A DNA stretch of 64,000 nucleotides, taken from positions 1-64,000 of the forward strand of contig JACPKR010000038.1 of NCBI GenBank assembly GCA_016186945.1, in the 5' to 3' direction. Every line of letters begins with the position of its first letter. Within the stretch, counting starts at the first letter, position 1. A program made the translations under genes and the position numbers. The notes below the pieces were generated by a model. The model saw only the letters and a list, made by a program, of their open reading frames with translations. It was not told where the DNA came from and did no database searches. Positions 26,167-35,267 of the stretch are shown in pieces. Origin of the DNA: Deltaproteobacteria bacterium. Its GTDB lineage: Bacteria > Bdellovibrionota_B > Oligoflexia > Oligoflexales > Bog-1112.

Positions 26167-27780
26167 ATGAGGAATACCGTGAATCTCGAACACGAAATAC
26201 AACGACGCCGTACGTTTGCGATCATCTCCCACCCTGACGCCGGCAAAACGACCATTACGGAAAAATTGCTCCTTTACGGGGGAGCGATCCAGATGGCTGG
26301 GACAGTGAAAGCCAAACGCTCAAAAAAATTCGCCACTTCGGATTGGATGGAATTGGAAAAGCAGAGGGGCATTTCCGTAACAAGTTCTGTCATGAGTTTT
26401 CCTTACGCAGACCATGCCATCAACTTGATCGACACCCCCGGTCACCAGGATTTTTCCGAAGACACGTACCGCACCCTGACAGCAGTGGATAGCGCCCTCA
26501 TGTTGATTGACTGCGCTAACGGTGTGGAGACCCAGACCAAGAAGCTTTTCGAAGTCTGCGCCCTGCGTAAAACCCCTATCATCACATTTGTTAACAAACT
26601 CGATCGACCTGGACGTGATCCGTTCTCCCTATTGGAAGAGATTGAAAATGTCCTGGGTATTGCCACGTATCCCGTCACCTGGCCCATTGGCATGGGAGAT
26701 GAATTTCGTGGGGTCTACAACCGCAAGACTCGGGAATTTCTGATCTACGACAGAAATTCGGACCGATCGCGTAAGGTGCCTCTCAGGGGCCTTTCCCTTG
26801 CCGATCCTCTCGTGGATCAAGAACTCGGAGACGAACATGCAAGAGCGTTGCGTGAGGACATCGAGCTACTTGATGCTGCAGGCGACAGCTTTAAGCTCCA
26901 GGCTTACCTGGAAGGAACACTCGCACCCGTTTTTTTTGGAAGCGCGCTAAACAACTTTGGGGTGGAGCTGCTGTTGGAGAATATTGTCCATCTTGCTCCT
27001 GGACCCCAGGCGAGGGATACAGCGCAACGAACGGTTATGGCAGATGAGAAGAATTTCACCGCCTTTGTCTTCAAAATCCAAGCTAACATGGACCCCGCGC
27101 ATAGAGACCGTGTGGCCTTCCTCCGCATTTGTTCTGGCAAATTTGAACGTGGCATGAAAGCCCATCATGTGCGCCTGGGCCGCTTGATGCGCCTGGGACG
27201 CCCCACACATTTCATGGCGCAGGATCGTTCCCTAGTCGATGAAGCTTTCGCAGGTGATATCGTCGGTATCCACGACCCCGGCTTGTTTCGCATCGGAGAT
27301 TCCCTGTCATGCGGAGAAACCCTTAACTTCACAGATATCCCCGTGTTTGCTCCGGAACACTTCGTGCGTGTTGAACTCGCTGACCCACTCAAATCCAAGC
27401 AACTGAGAAAGGGCCTGGATCAACTTTCAGAGGAAGGAGCTGTTCAAGTTTTCCGCCCCCTTCACTCTAACGATCAGTACTTGGGTGTTGTGGGCCTTCT
27501 TCAAATTGATGTTGTAAAATACAGGATCAAAGCAGAATACGGCGTTGACGTGAATATGAAAGCGCTGCCCTATACTGCCGCTCGTTGGATTTCCTCGGAC
27601 GACAAGAAAGCACTCGAAACGTTCAAAATCGACCAGGCAACCCATATCGTGCTGGACTCACATGAACATCCAACGCTGCTGCTTGATCATGACTGGCGTT
27701 TGAAATTTTATCAGGAACGGCACCCTGCTATCAAGTTTTTGCAAGTTTCGGAAGCCGTTCAAACGACCTATAGTATTTAA
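26167..27780 (+). CDS. prfC: Peptide chain release factor 3 (RF3)
   Basis: 537 residues from the ATG at 26167, which gives the family's usual N-terminus (LEHEIQRRRTFAIISHPDAG). GTPase motifs are SHPDAGKTT (G1), EKQRGISVTSS (G2), DTPGHQDFSEDTYRTLTAVD (G3) and NKLDRPGRDP (G4). Length matches RF3 (about 530). RF3 uses GTP to recycle RF1/RF2 from the ribosome after peptide release. The last residues (Tyr-Ser-Ile) and the TAA stop come from the inverted terminus of the B element, so the native C-terminus was slightly altered by insertion. Confidence 0.95.
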   Translation: MRNTVNLEHEIQRRRTFAIISHPDAGKTTITEKLLLYGGAIQMAGTVKAKRSKKFATSDWMELEKQRGISVTSSVMSFPYADHAINLIDTPGHQDFSEDTYRTLTAVDSALMLIDCANGVETQTKKLFEVCALRKTPIITFVNKLDRPGRDPFSLLEEIENVLGIATYPVTWPIGMGDEFRGVYNRKTREFLIYDRNSDRSRKVPLRGLSLADPLVDQELGDEHARALREDIELLDAAGDSFKLQAYLEGTLAPVFFGSALNNFGVELLLENIVHLAPGPQARDTAQRTVMADEKNFTAFVFKIQANMDPAHRDRVAFLRICSGKFERGMKAHHVRLGRLMRLGRPTHFMAQDRSLVDEAFAGDIVGIHDPGLFRIGDSLSCGETLNFTDIPVFAPEHFVRVELADPLKSKQLRKGLDQLSEEGAVQVFRPLHSNDQYLGVVGLLQIDVVKYRIKAEYGVDVNMKALPYTAARWISSDDKKALETFKIDQATHIVLDSHEHPTLLLDHDWRLKFYQERHPAIKFLQVSEAVQTTYSI

Positions 27781-27935
27781 GATAATCAATTTGGGGAAAA
27801 ACTTTTTGAAAAAAGTTATTTCCCCAAGCCCCTTTTCAAAAACTTCAGTATTTAAAGTTTTTTGGGGGGAGGTGTGGAGGGGAACTTTTTTTCAAAAAAG
27901 GTACTCTCCACAAATTCTTTTTCTCAAATACTATA
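27769..27935 (-). repeat. B element, copy 4 (overlaps the prfC stop)
   Basis: Full-length reverse copy with intact ends (TATAGTATT and AATACTATA). It begins inside prfC, providing its last three codons and stop, and finishes 13 bases before the glnS ATG. It therefore fills the entire prfC-glnS gap. Confidence 0.9.
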
Positions 27936-27948
27936 AAATAGGAAACCC

Positions 27949-29607
27949 ATGGAAACGAAACGATCTAGCAACTTCATTCGTCAAATCATCGACGAAGACT
28001 TACGAACAGGAAAACATAAACAAATCATCACGCGCTTTCCTCCCGAGCCAAACGGTTATCTTCATGTCGGACATGCGAAGGCCCTATGCGTGAATTTCGG
28101 CATTGCGGAAGACTACCCAGGGGCATACTGCAACCTGCGCTTCGACGACACCAACCCCCTTAAGGAAGACTTACACTTCATCGAAGCGATCCAAGACGAC
28201 ATTAGCTGGATGGGCTTCCAGTGGCACGGGGATATCAAATATGCGTCAGCCTATTTTGATAAACTTCACGACTATGCTGTACAATTGATAAAAATGGGCA
28301 AAGCTTACGTCTGCCGTTTAAGCACGGACGAGATGAAGACCTATAGAGGAACACTTACAGAACCTGGAAAAGAAAGTCCCGACAGAAATCGTTCTATCGA
28401 AGAAAACCTTGCCATGTTCGAGAAAATGCGGGATGGCGTTTACGACGAAGGTTCCTACACTCTACGCGCTAAAATCGACATGAATTCCGGTAACGTCAAC
28501 ATGCGTGACCCTGTGATCTATAGAATCCTCAAGGCTACCCACCCGATGCTTGGAAATAAGTGGGTCATCTACCCCATGTACGACTACACCCACTGCCTGT
28601 CCGACTCGCTCGAATATATCACCCACAGCCTTTGCACTCTTGAATTTCAAGATCATCGGCCGCTTTACGACTGGTTTATTGACACACTTCGTTGCGAGAG
28701 TCATCCACAGCAGATCGAATTTGCTCGCTTGAACGTCAACTATACGGTCACCAGCAAACGAAAGCTACGTGCTCTCGTAGAAAATAAACTCGTCGATGCT
28801 TGGGATGATCCCCGAATGCCAACGCTGAAAGGAATGCGCCGACGAGGTTACACCCCATCTGCTATTAAAGATTTCTGTGAGCGCGTCGGTGTGACCAAAA
28901 AAGAAACGACGATCGACATAAGCCTTCTTGAAGAGTGCGTCCGGGAAGATCTCAACAAAAATGCCCTACGCGCTTTCTGTGTTCTCGATCCCTTGAAACT
29001 TGTGATTGAAAATTATCCTCAAGGAAAAAAAGAGCAAGTTTCCGCCCCCAATCATCCGCAGAATCCAGACATGGGATCCAGACCCCTGCCGTTCTCTCGA
29101 GACATCTACATCGAGCGAGATGACTTCGCAGAAGTCCCCCCGAAGGGCTATTTCCGCCTTTCCCCTGGTCAGGAAGTCCGTCTCCGTTACGCCTACATCA
29201 TCCGATGTGAGAAAGTGGTGAAAGACGCCTCAGGTAAAGTCACCGAACTGCGCTGTAGCTACGACCCCGACACCTTGGGGAAAAACCCCGTCGGACGCAA
29301 AGTCAAAGGCGTCATCCACTGGGTAAGCGCTGCCGACGCTGTGCCCGCTGTTGTCCGCCTCTACGACCGCCTGTTTACAGTCCCCGACCCTACGGAAAAA
29401 GAAAAGGACGGCATTCCCTACACAGATTTTTTCAACCCCCACTCCTTGGAAAGGCGCGACCACGCCATCGTTGAAGCGAGTTTGAGAAACGCTGCTCCCG
29501 AAACGCACTTCCAATTCGAACGACTGGGCTACTTCACCGTAGACCGGGATTCACGAGATAAACCTCTGACTTTCAACCGCACGGTGTCACTAAGAGAGAC
29601 TCGGTAG
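27949..29607 (+). CDS. glnS: Glutaminyl-tRNA synthetase
   Basis: 552 residues, normal for the enzyme. The class I HIGH motif appears as HVGH within [15 protein letters not shown], and the KMSKS loop as VTSKRK. The GlnRS-specific segments [10 protein letters not shown] and [13 protein letters not shown] are present, and the C-terminal anticodon-binding beta-barrels follow ([15 protein letters not shown]). It charges tRNA-Gln directly, which implies the organism does not depend only on the GatCAB route. The ATG follows AGGAAACCC. Confidence 0.97.
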   Translation: METKRSSNFIRQIIDEDLRTGKHKQIITRFPPEPNGYLHVGHAKALCVNFGIAEDYPGAYCNLRFDDTNPLKEDLHFIEAIQDDISWMGFQWHGDIKYASAYFDKLHDYAVQLIKMGKAYVCRLSTDEMKTYRGTLTEPGKESPDRNRSIEENLAMFEKMRDGVYDEGSYTLRAKIDMNSGNVNMRDPVIYRILKATHPMLGNKWVIYPMYDYTHCLSDSLEYITHSLCTLEFQDHRPLYDWFIDTLRCESHPQQIEFARLNVNYTVTSKRKLRALVENKLVDAWDDPRMPTLKGMRRRGYTPSAIKDFCERVGVTKKETTIDISLLEECVREDLNKNALRAFCVLDPLKLVIENYPQGKKEQVSAPNHPQNPDMGSRPLPFSRDIYIERDDFAEVPPKGYFRLSPGQEVRLRYAYIIRCEKVVKDASGKVTELRCSYDPDTLGKNPVGRKVKGVIHWVSAADAVPAVVRLYDRLFTVPDPTEKEKDGIPYTDFFNPHSLERRDHAIVEASLRNAAPETHFQFERLGYFTVDRDSRDKPLTFNRTVSLRETR

Positions 29608-29660
29608 GGGCAAGACTCTTAGTTTTTCCTCACAGTCATTTCTGTATAGACACCCTTGTA

Positions 29661-29783
29661 ACCCGTAAGCTGTTTGTGGCAAAAAGGGAGAGGGGGGTTT
29701 GGGGGGGCGAGTGAAGCGTCGCCTCCCCCGGATTCCTTGGAGGAACCAGCTGCGCAGTTTCCTCCAAACCACCTCCTTGCCTT
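29661..29783 (-). repeat. A element, long form, reverse, with decayed ends
   Basis: Contains the G-rich half (GGGAGAGGGGGGTTTGGGG), then the core palindrome in reverse. Both terminal repeats have several mismatches (GTAAGCTGTTTGTGGC; TTGCCTTAAGCGGC), suggesting an old copy. It lies between glnS and the next plus-strand gene. Confidence 0.85.
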
Positions 29784-29810
29784 AAGCGGCCTATGCACCT
29801 GGGGCGGCCT

Positions 29811-31958
29811 ATGAGAATGACAAGATTCGTTTTTCCTTTCATCACTCTATTAACGATCAACCTGGCAACTCAAAGTTTTTCCTTGGGCGATATTTCATAC
29901 GCACAGATGGGAGAATACCTGGAAAATCTTGGCTTAGGGGGTGAATGTACCGCAGAATCCTATCAGCGCATGCGGGACATGCTCATAAACACGCTCTCCC
30001 AAATCCAAGATGTATCCTGTGAAGCCGAGCAGCAAACTTGCCAGAAAGGGAAGATCGTAGACTGCACCTTTCAATTCCCGCATGAGTGGTGCGTCCAACT
30101 TTTACAAAACGAAGAGGACGACGGTTTTTCCAAACCTCTCAGGAAAAACTTCGTCGCCATCCTCAAATACGGCATTGCGCAACTGGAAAAACACAAGTCT
30201 TCTGAAACGCAGGAGCAGGCATTCGTCTTCATGCTTGCGAAGAATATCCTCTACAATATTTTTTCTGTCCCGTTCAAAACCCGCAAGATGACCTTTGAAG
30301 AAATTGTCACCTTCCCTGCTAAATTGACCTCCAAATTACGCTACAGGGGAGAGAAAGACAGGCGGGAACCCATAACGCTTGAAGATGCCAAGAAAGAGGC
30401 AAAGTTTCTCGTCGACCCAGAGTCTGCCCAGCCTGATCGCTTTCTCACACCCTCAGAACTGGTGGGGAAAACACACGAAGAACTTGCTGCCCTTGACGTT
30501 CGGGAGGATCACCACATATGGCACTCTGAACGTTATATGAAGGAACACCCCCGGCTCTGGGACGACTTCATGAAGATGATGCAGACCTTGATAGAGCAGA
30601 ATCTCGACGAGAGAAACGATGTCGAAACTCCGTACGACTTGGACCTGATGCGCCAAGTCGTTTGGCTCGAACGGTTCCAGGACTCCGCAGGTGTTCATCC
30701 CAAATTAAGAGTCCGTGATGTACACGGATTCAAATGGAAACTGAAATTCGGGAGCGAGTTTTTTTCCGAACAACTAGCTAACTTTCTTTACCTTTCCCTT
30801 GGGGGGAAATACAACGATCTTAATTTTTCCCACACCGTCGCAAATCCCGTCTACGTGGTTCTCCAAGAAAAGCCAGTTGAGCAAATGCAACAAAATCGGA
30901 AAACCCAACTTGCATGCGTAACTATCGCTACCCCTGACGACCTTCAACAATGCCTTGATAAAAAATCTAAGAAGCCGATTAAAATAAGCCAATACGTCCT
31001 ACCAGGAAACGTAGGTGTGATCGACGACTCCAATCTTGCTGCTTTCATGAAAGATTCCCACATGAAAGAGAAAGACCTATTGGGACGCCACTACATAGCA
31101 CTGCACCAGGTTTCCATGGAGTTCCGTGATAAACGTATCCTAAAACGAACGGGACCTGCTCCTCACAGTACGATGGGAAACGAAGATGATCGCGCGATGC
31201 GTGGTATGATCCTCTTCCATTTCTGGGTCGACAACTTCGATGTTAAAGATGACAACGGAGAAGGTGCACTTATGCCTACCCCGTACGGCCCTCGTCAGCT
31301 CATCCAAGCACCTACCGACCTCGGTGGTGCTTTCCGCGGCTCGCTCGGTCACGGCACCGGTGTTCTTGGAAATGGTATCGGTATCAATCATTACAATGAA
31401 AAAGATTGGCTTTTTGTTCCTGCGCTTGACAGGAGGCACTTGCTCTACCCAAGATTGATGACTTTCTTCCCCGATTCGGCAAAGAAAGCACGCTTCTCAG
31501 ATACCCTCTGGATGGCGAAGAAGATTGTGGGCCTCCCCTTCGACACCATCAAACGAGGGGTTGATATGACCCCCCTTCCTGACTTCTATAAAGATCTCCT
31601 TCTCTATAAACTAGCGAAACGTCGAGCTGACTTAGCCAAACTATACGGTATTGAAGATTTGCTCGATGTAAGCACGCTCAAAATTCCGGAACACAAGGTA
31701 TCGTTCGGTTGTCCTGGATGTGACGAGGAAATTGCCGAGCGTTACCATATTCCCGTCAGCCTGATCGCCGCAGAACGGAAAAAGCTAGGCATCGACGGAA
31801 AACAGTGGATCGAATCTGTTGTCAGAAAGGGAAGACTTGAAAAGTGCAACACGTCTCTTCTCATCAACCTGCTGGAGCGCTACGCTTACCCTGACGGGCT
31901 TTCCCGCAACCACCTCATCGTATTTGAAAAACCAGGGGTCTGCCGTTTCCATTTGTAA
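29811..31958 (+). CDS. Large exported protein of unknown function
   Basis: 715 residues from the ATG at 29811; another ATG six bases later is also possible. Signal peptide MRMTRFVFPFITLLTINLATQSF. Early cysteines (GGECTAESY, VSCEAEQQTCQKGKIVDC) suggest disulfides. Near residues 465-510 the chain reads FHFWVDNFDVKDDN followed by APTDLGGAF. That recalls the catalytic Asp-Asn loop and the metal-binding Asp of atypical kinase folds, but I cannot confirm homology. It ends with Cys-containing SFGCPGCDEE and a helical tail. Convergent with the glycosidase gene, 12 bases apart. Confidence 0.7.
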   Translation: MRMTRFVFPFITLLTINLATQSFSLGDISYAQMGEYLENLGLGGECTAESYQRMRDMLINTLSQIQDVSCEAEQQTCQKGKIVDCTFQFPHEWCVQLLQNEEDDGFSKPLRKNFVAILKYGIAQLEKHKSSETQEQAFVFMLAKNILYNIFSVPFKTRKMTFEEIVTFPAKLTSKLRYRGEKDRREPITLEDAKKEAKFLVDPESAQPDRFLTPSELVGKTHEELAALDVREDHHIWHSERYMKEHPRLWDDFMKMMQTLIEQNLDERNDVETPYDLDLMRQVVWLERFQDSAGVHPKLRVRDVHGFKWKLKFGSEFFSEQLANFLYLSLGGKYNDLNFSHTVANPVYVVLQEKPVEQMQQNRKTQLACVTIATPDDLQQCLDKKSKKPIKISQYVLPGNVGVIDDSNLAAFMKDSHMKEKDLLGRHYIALHQVSMEFRDKRILKRTGPAPHSTMGNEDDRAMRGMILFHFWVDNFDVKDDNGEGALMPTPYGPRQLIQAPTDLGGAFRGSLGHGTGVLGNGIGINHYNEKDWLFVPALDRRHLLYPRLMTFFPDSAKKARFSDTLWMAKKIVGLPFDTIKRGVDMTPLPDFYKDLLLYKLAKRRADLAKLYGIEDLLDVSTLKIPEHKVSFGCPGCDEEIAERYHIPVSLIAAERKKLGIDGKQWIESVVRKGRLEKCNTSLLINLLERYAYPDGLSRNHLIVFEKPGVCRFHL

Positions 31959-31970
31959 AACTGGGAACAG

Positions 31971-33476
31971 TCATTCTTCTTTTCCCAGTAAGCGACCATC
32001 TTTGATGATCTTTCTATAGATTTCAGCGCTTGGTCGAAATCTACGCTCAAACTCGTTATCGAAATCGACCTGCATGAGTCCGAATTTCAATTCAAAACCG
32101 TGGATCCATTCGAAGTTGTCCATCAACGACCAATAGAAATATCCTCGTACATCAACCCCACCGTGGCGCATGGCGTAACCCATTTCTTTGATATGGGCCG
32201 GGATGTATTTTTGCCGTAGCGTGTCGTTGAAGGCAGCCTCCGCAATGCCATGTTCAAGTACAAAAATAGGGAGGTGATATTTGTCGTTAAGAGCCGTCAA
32301 CACACGATAGAAGCCATGAGGGGACATGACGTGCTTCATCTCGTCAACGTCCTGTGTAGGATCGTTGGGATCGTATTCATACACATCCGGATTATACGGG
32401 TCGTTTAGCTTGCTTTGAAAAAAAAGACGCCCGTAGTAGTTTACCCCCAGATAGTCTTGCGATCCTGCCAGATCGGGAATGCTCTCGTTAAATGATGAGC
32501 CGGAAACATGAAGCTTGCCCGTTGCCAGAGCGTCAAGAAAGTCGTAATGAAAAGCCTGCTCTGCTATTTTTGCCGAGATCCTGTCTAGCGGATTGAATCG
32601 ACGCATAGGCTCGAAGGTCCGAGAGTGTTTGGCAATCCCCACCCAGGTTTCATGATCGTTCTCTTTCTCGAATGCTTTTATAAGTTTATATGCCTTCAAA
32701 TGAGCTTTCAGCAGCTGTGAGACAACGGGAGCATACTCGTCTGGCTCCTTGCGCTTCTCGAGCGGAGGGTAATAACCAAGATGATAGCCTTCGTAAAGGT
32801 AGACCATAGGTTCATTGAGCGTCACCCAATAGGAAACATAGCGTCCATAATGATCGAGACATGCTTGCACAAACTGACCAAACAATTCAAGCGCGTCCTC
32901 CCTCTCCCATCCACGCTTTCCATTGCGTTCATTCCAAAACCACTCGGGTGTGGCAAAATGGAACAGGGTAACGAATGGTTCCATTTTCAAGCTTTTCAGC
33001 GTCTCGAAAATGTTTCTATAATACTCAACTCCGTCCGGATCAGGCTTCGTCATCCCCTCACGTGGGAAGAGTCGTGACCAGGAGATCGAGAAGCGGTAAG
33101 CATTCGTCCCCAAGGATTTCGCATCACTGAGATATTCCATCGCAAGCGAATCGTAGTTCGTCTTCTTCTCTCGGACATCATTAGAATAGTTGTCCAGGCG
33201 AGCAATATGACCAGCCTTTGGTAATAAACTCCTCCCCGAGGCTTCGTCCGTTAATCCCTCCTTGACTACACGTTTTTCAAAGGCTGTCCAGTCACTCGCC
33301 TGCTGTCCCTCGACTTGTTGATCAGAACTTGCAGTGCCCCAGAAGAATTGACTGGGGAATTTGAAAGGAGTGTCTTCAAACTGTGAGAATACCCGGTCTA
33401 CACGATCATTTCCCAAACGGAAAATCGAAGCATATGTACCAAGTCCAATTCCCAGAGCAAGAAGAAACCATTTCAT
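31971..33476 (-). CDS. Glycoside hydrolase family 1 (beta-glucosidase-like), membrane-anchored or exported
   Basis: 501 residues. The N-terminal hydrophobic stretch MKWFLLALGIGLGTYASIF is a signal or anchor, unusual for family 1, which is mostly cytoplasmic. FPSQFFWGTASSDQQVEG is the family's opening motif. WVTLNEPMV holds the acid/base Glu, and FVLEHGIAE holds the nucleophile Glu, although the typical motif is TENG, here LEHG. YFYWSLMDNFEW near the end is the conserved substrate-pocket loop. It should cleave beta-linked glucosides or related sugars. AAGGAT precedes the ATG. The stop faces the stop of the large plus-strand gene. Confidence 0.9.
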   Translation of the reverse strand: MKWFLLALGIGLGTYASIFRLGNDRVDRVFSQFEDTPFKFPSQFFWGTASSDQQVEGQQASDWTAFEKRVVKEGLTDEASGRSLLPKAGHIARLDNYSNDVREKKTNYDSLAMEYLSDAKSLGTNAYRFSISWSRLFPREGMTKPDPDGVEYYRNIFETLKSLKMEPFVTLFHFATPEWFWNERNGKRGWEREDALELFGQFVQACLDHYGRYVSYWVTLNEPMVYLYEGYHLGYYPPLEKRKEPDEYAPVVSQLLKAHLKAYKLIKAFEKENDHETWVGIAKHSRTFEPMRRFNPLDRISAKIAEQAFHYDFLDALATGKLHVSGSSFNESIPDLAGSQDYLGVNYYGRLFFQSKLNDPYNPDVYEYDPNDPTQDVDEMKHVMSPHGFYRVLTALNDKYHLPIFVLEHGIAEAAFNDTLRQKYIPAHIKEMGYAMRHGGVDVRGYFYWSLMDNFEWIHGFELKFGLMQVDFDNEFERRFRPSAEIYRKIIKDGRLLGKEE

Positions 33477-33511
33477 AAGTCATCCTTTCATCAAAGCCTC
33501 TTTAAAGCCTT

Positions 33512-33559
33512 GCAAGGAGGTGGTTTGGAGGAAACTGCGCAGCTGGTTCCTCCAAGAAT
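33512..33559 (+). repeat. A element, short form
   Basis: Only the left half and core palindrome (GCAAGGAGGTGGTTTGGAGG... to TTCCTCCAAGAA). It lies between the divergent glycosidase and nhaC genes. Confidence 0.9.
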
Positions 33560-33608
33560 ACGGTTTTTTTAAATTATCTCTAGACTTTCACATTTTTACA
33601 AGATATTA

Positions 33609-33628
33609 ATTTGATTAAGAAATCAAAT
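33609..33628. promoter_or_regulatory. Inverted repeat upstream of nhaC (possible operator)
   Basis: Perfect 8-bp arms ATTTGATT/AATCAAAT with a 4-base spacer end 17 bases before the nhaC ATG, in an AT-rich leader. It could bind a regulator or form a weak leader hairpin. No regulator gene is adjacent. Confidence 0.35.
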
Positions 33629-33644
33629 ACAACAAAGGTTCTCT

Positions 33645-35165
33645 ATGCATGACGATGTTCGTTGCCGAAGTTTGTGGCTCGCTCTGACTCCTATGTTGTT
33701 TCTTGTCACATTGTTAGCTTTCAATCTCAAACTTTACGGTGACGGAGCAGCCGCTGGCCCTAACCAGGTTGCCCTTCTTTTGTCTGCTATGTTTGCAACA
33801 TGCGTTGGTGTTTTTGCCTTGGGCATTCCCTATAAAAACATTGAGTCTGCCATCCTTGAATCTACAAGTCATATTTTGCAGGCTATTCTCATCCTGTTGG
33901 TGGTGGGAGCTTTGATCAGCCTTTGGATACTGAGTGGAATCGTTCCGACTCTGATTTATTATGGCTTGAAGCTTCTCTCTTCCTCGATTTTTCTTCCCGT
34001 ATCATGTGTCATTTGTACGATTGTCTCGCTTGCGACTGGTTCCAGTTGGTCGACCGCGGGAACGGTTGGAGTCGCCTTGATTGCAGTGGGCAAGGCACTT
34101 GGAATTCCCGAAGGCCTGGTCGCAGGTGCCATCATTTCCGGAGCATATTTTGGGGACAAGATGTCTCCTCTTTCCGACACAACCAACATGGCTTCTGCTA
34201 TGGCCGGCGTCGATCTTTTTGACCACGTCAGACATATGCTTTACACAACCGTTCCTGCTTACACATTGGCTATTCTGGGGTTTGTAATCACCGGGTTCTT
34301 CGTCACTCCCGCAGGGGGGGCGGACGGGAACATAACGGAAGTCCTTGGCGTCATCACTCAGAATTTCAACGTCGGACCACAGCATTTGTTTGTTCCGCTC
34401 CTGGTCTTGTTTCTCATAAGAAGGAAGATAGCTGCTTTACCTGCTTTGGCTGTAGGCTGCGTGCTCGCAGTTCCGTCAGCACTTCTATTTCAGCAACAAT
34501 TTTTGCATCAAACTTTAGGAGAATCTTACGATGGCGCCAGTGTGTTCAAAATGATTATAAGCACAGCTGCCAACGGCTTCTCCAGCAAGACGGGATCGAG
34601 CTTGGTCGACGGCCTTCTCTCACAGGGGGGAATTTCGAAGATGCTAAGCACGCTTTGGCTCTTGATATCAGCGATGGTGTTCGGGGGAGCTCTGGAAGGA
34701 TCGGGCATGTTGGCGCGTATTTCCCAAGCTTTGCTCAGCAGTGTCAGGAAAACGGTGAGCCTGATCGGAGCAACCCTGGCCAGCTGCCTTTTTGTCAACA
34801 TGACTGTCGGTGACCAGTACCTTGCCATTGTCCTACCGGGCCGCATGTTTCGTTCGATCTATGCACGATATAAACTCGATGCGCGCAATTTATCCCGCGC
34901 TCTCGAAGATGCCGGGACGGTTACGTCTGTGCTCGTGCCTTGGAACTCGTGCGGAGCCTACCATGCTGCCACTCTGGGAGTGGCGACCTTGACGTACTTG
35001 CCGTTCTGCTTTTTCAACATTGCTAGCCCCTTGGTTTCGTTCGCTCTTGCTGCCCTTGGTTGGACAATCCTGAAGAGTTCAGAGAGCCAAGAAGAACAGA
35101 AATCGGATGCGATTTCCATTCCGGACCAAAAAAGGGTATCGTCATTTAGTGAACGTAATGCGTAA
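33645..35165 (+). CDS. nhaC: NhaC-family Na+/H+ antiporter
   Basis: 506 residues with about eleven membrane helices. Family hallmarks GSSWSTAGTVGVA (about 131-143) and GAYFGDKMSPLSDTTNMAS (about 165-183) form the ion pathway in this family, and EDAGTVTSVLVPWNSCGAYH lies in the late helices. It exchanges external protons for internal sodium across the inner membrane. The last two residues (Asn-Ala) and the TAA stop match the inverted terminus of the downstream A element (GTAATGCGTAA), so that insertion seems to have replaced the native end. Confidence 0.93.
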   Translation: MHDDVRCRSLWLALTPMLFLVTLLAFNLKLYGDGAAAGPNQVALLLSAMFATCVGVFALGIPYKNIESAILESTSHILQAILILLVVGALISLWILSGIVPTLIYYGLKLLSSSIFLPVSCVICTIVSLATGSSWSTAGTVGVALIAVGKALGIPEGLVAGAIISGAYFGDKMSPLSDTTNMASAMAGVDLFDHVRHMLYTTVPAYTLAILGFVITGFFVTPAGGADGNITEVLGVITQNFNVGPQHLFVPLLVLFLIRRKIAALPALAVGCVLAVPSALLFQQQFLHQTLGESYDGASVFKMIISTAANGFSSKTGSSLVDGLLSQGGISKMLSTLWLLISAMVFGGALEGSGMLARISQALLSSVRKTVSLIGATLASCLFVNMTVGDQYLAIVLPGRMFRSIYARYKLDARNLSRALEDAGTVTSVLVPWNSCGAYHAATLGVATLTYLPFCFFNIASPLVSFALAALGWTILKSSESQEEQKSDAISIPDQKRVSSFSERNA

Positions 35166-35222
35166 CCCGCTTTTGGCAAGGAGGTGGTTTGGAGGAACGC
35201 TGCGCAGCTGGTTCCTCCAAGA
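35155..35222 (+). repeat. A element, short form with left terminus (overlaps the nhaC stop)
   Basis: Starts GTAATGCGTAACCCGC inside nhaC, continues GGCAAGGAGGTGG and the core palindrome with two base changes (GGAACGCTGCGCAG), and stops at TCCAAGAATT. The right half is missing. Confidence 0.85.
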
Positions 35223-35267
35223 ATTCCCTTGGGGCAGAAGCGATACAAATTCCTGGAGGAAGAGACT

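Noticed and set aside
27791-28093. Lys/Phe-rich frames inside B elements (such as KNFLKKV...SPFSKTSVFKVFWGE)
   Set aside because: The same peptide appears at every B copy and is explained by the hairpin sequence; copies differ by indels that break the frame.
31961-31988. Inverted repeat CTGGGAA/TTCCCAG between converging genes as a bidirectional terminator
   Set aside because: A 14-base loop and no T-run on either side; half of it lies in the coding end of the glycosidase.
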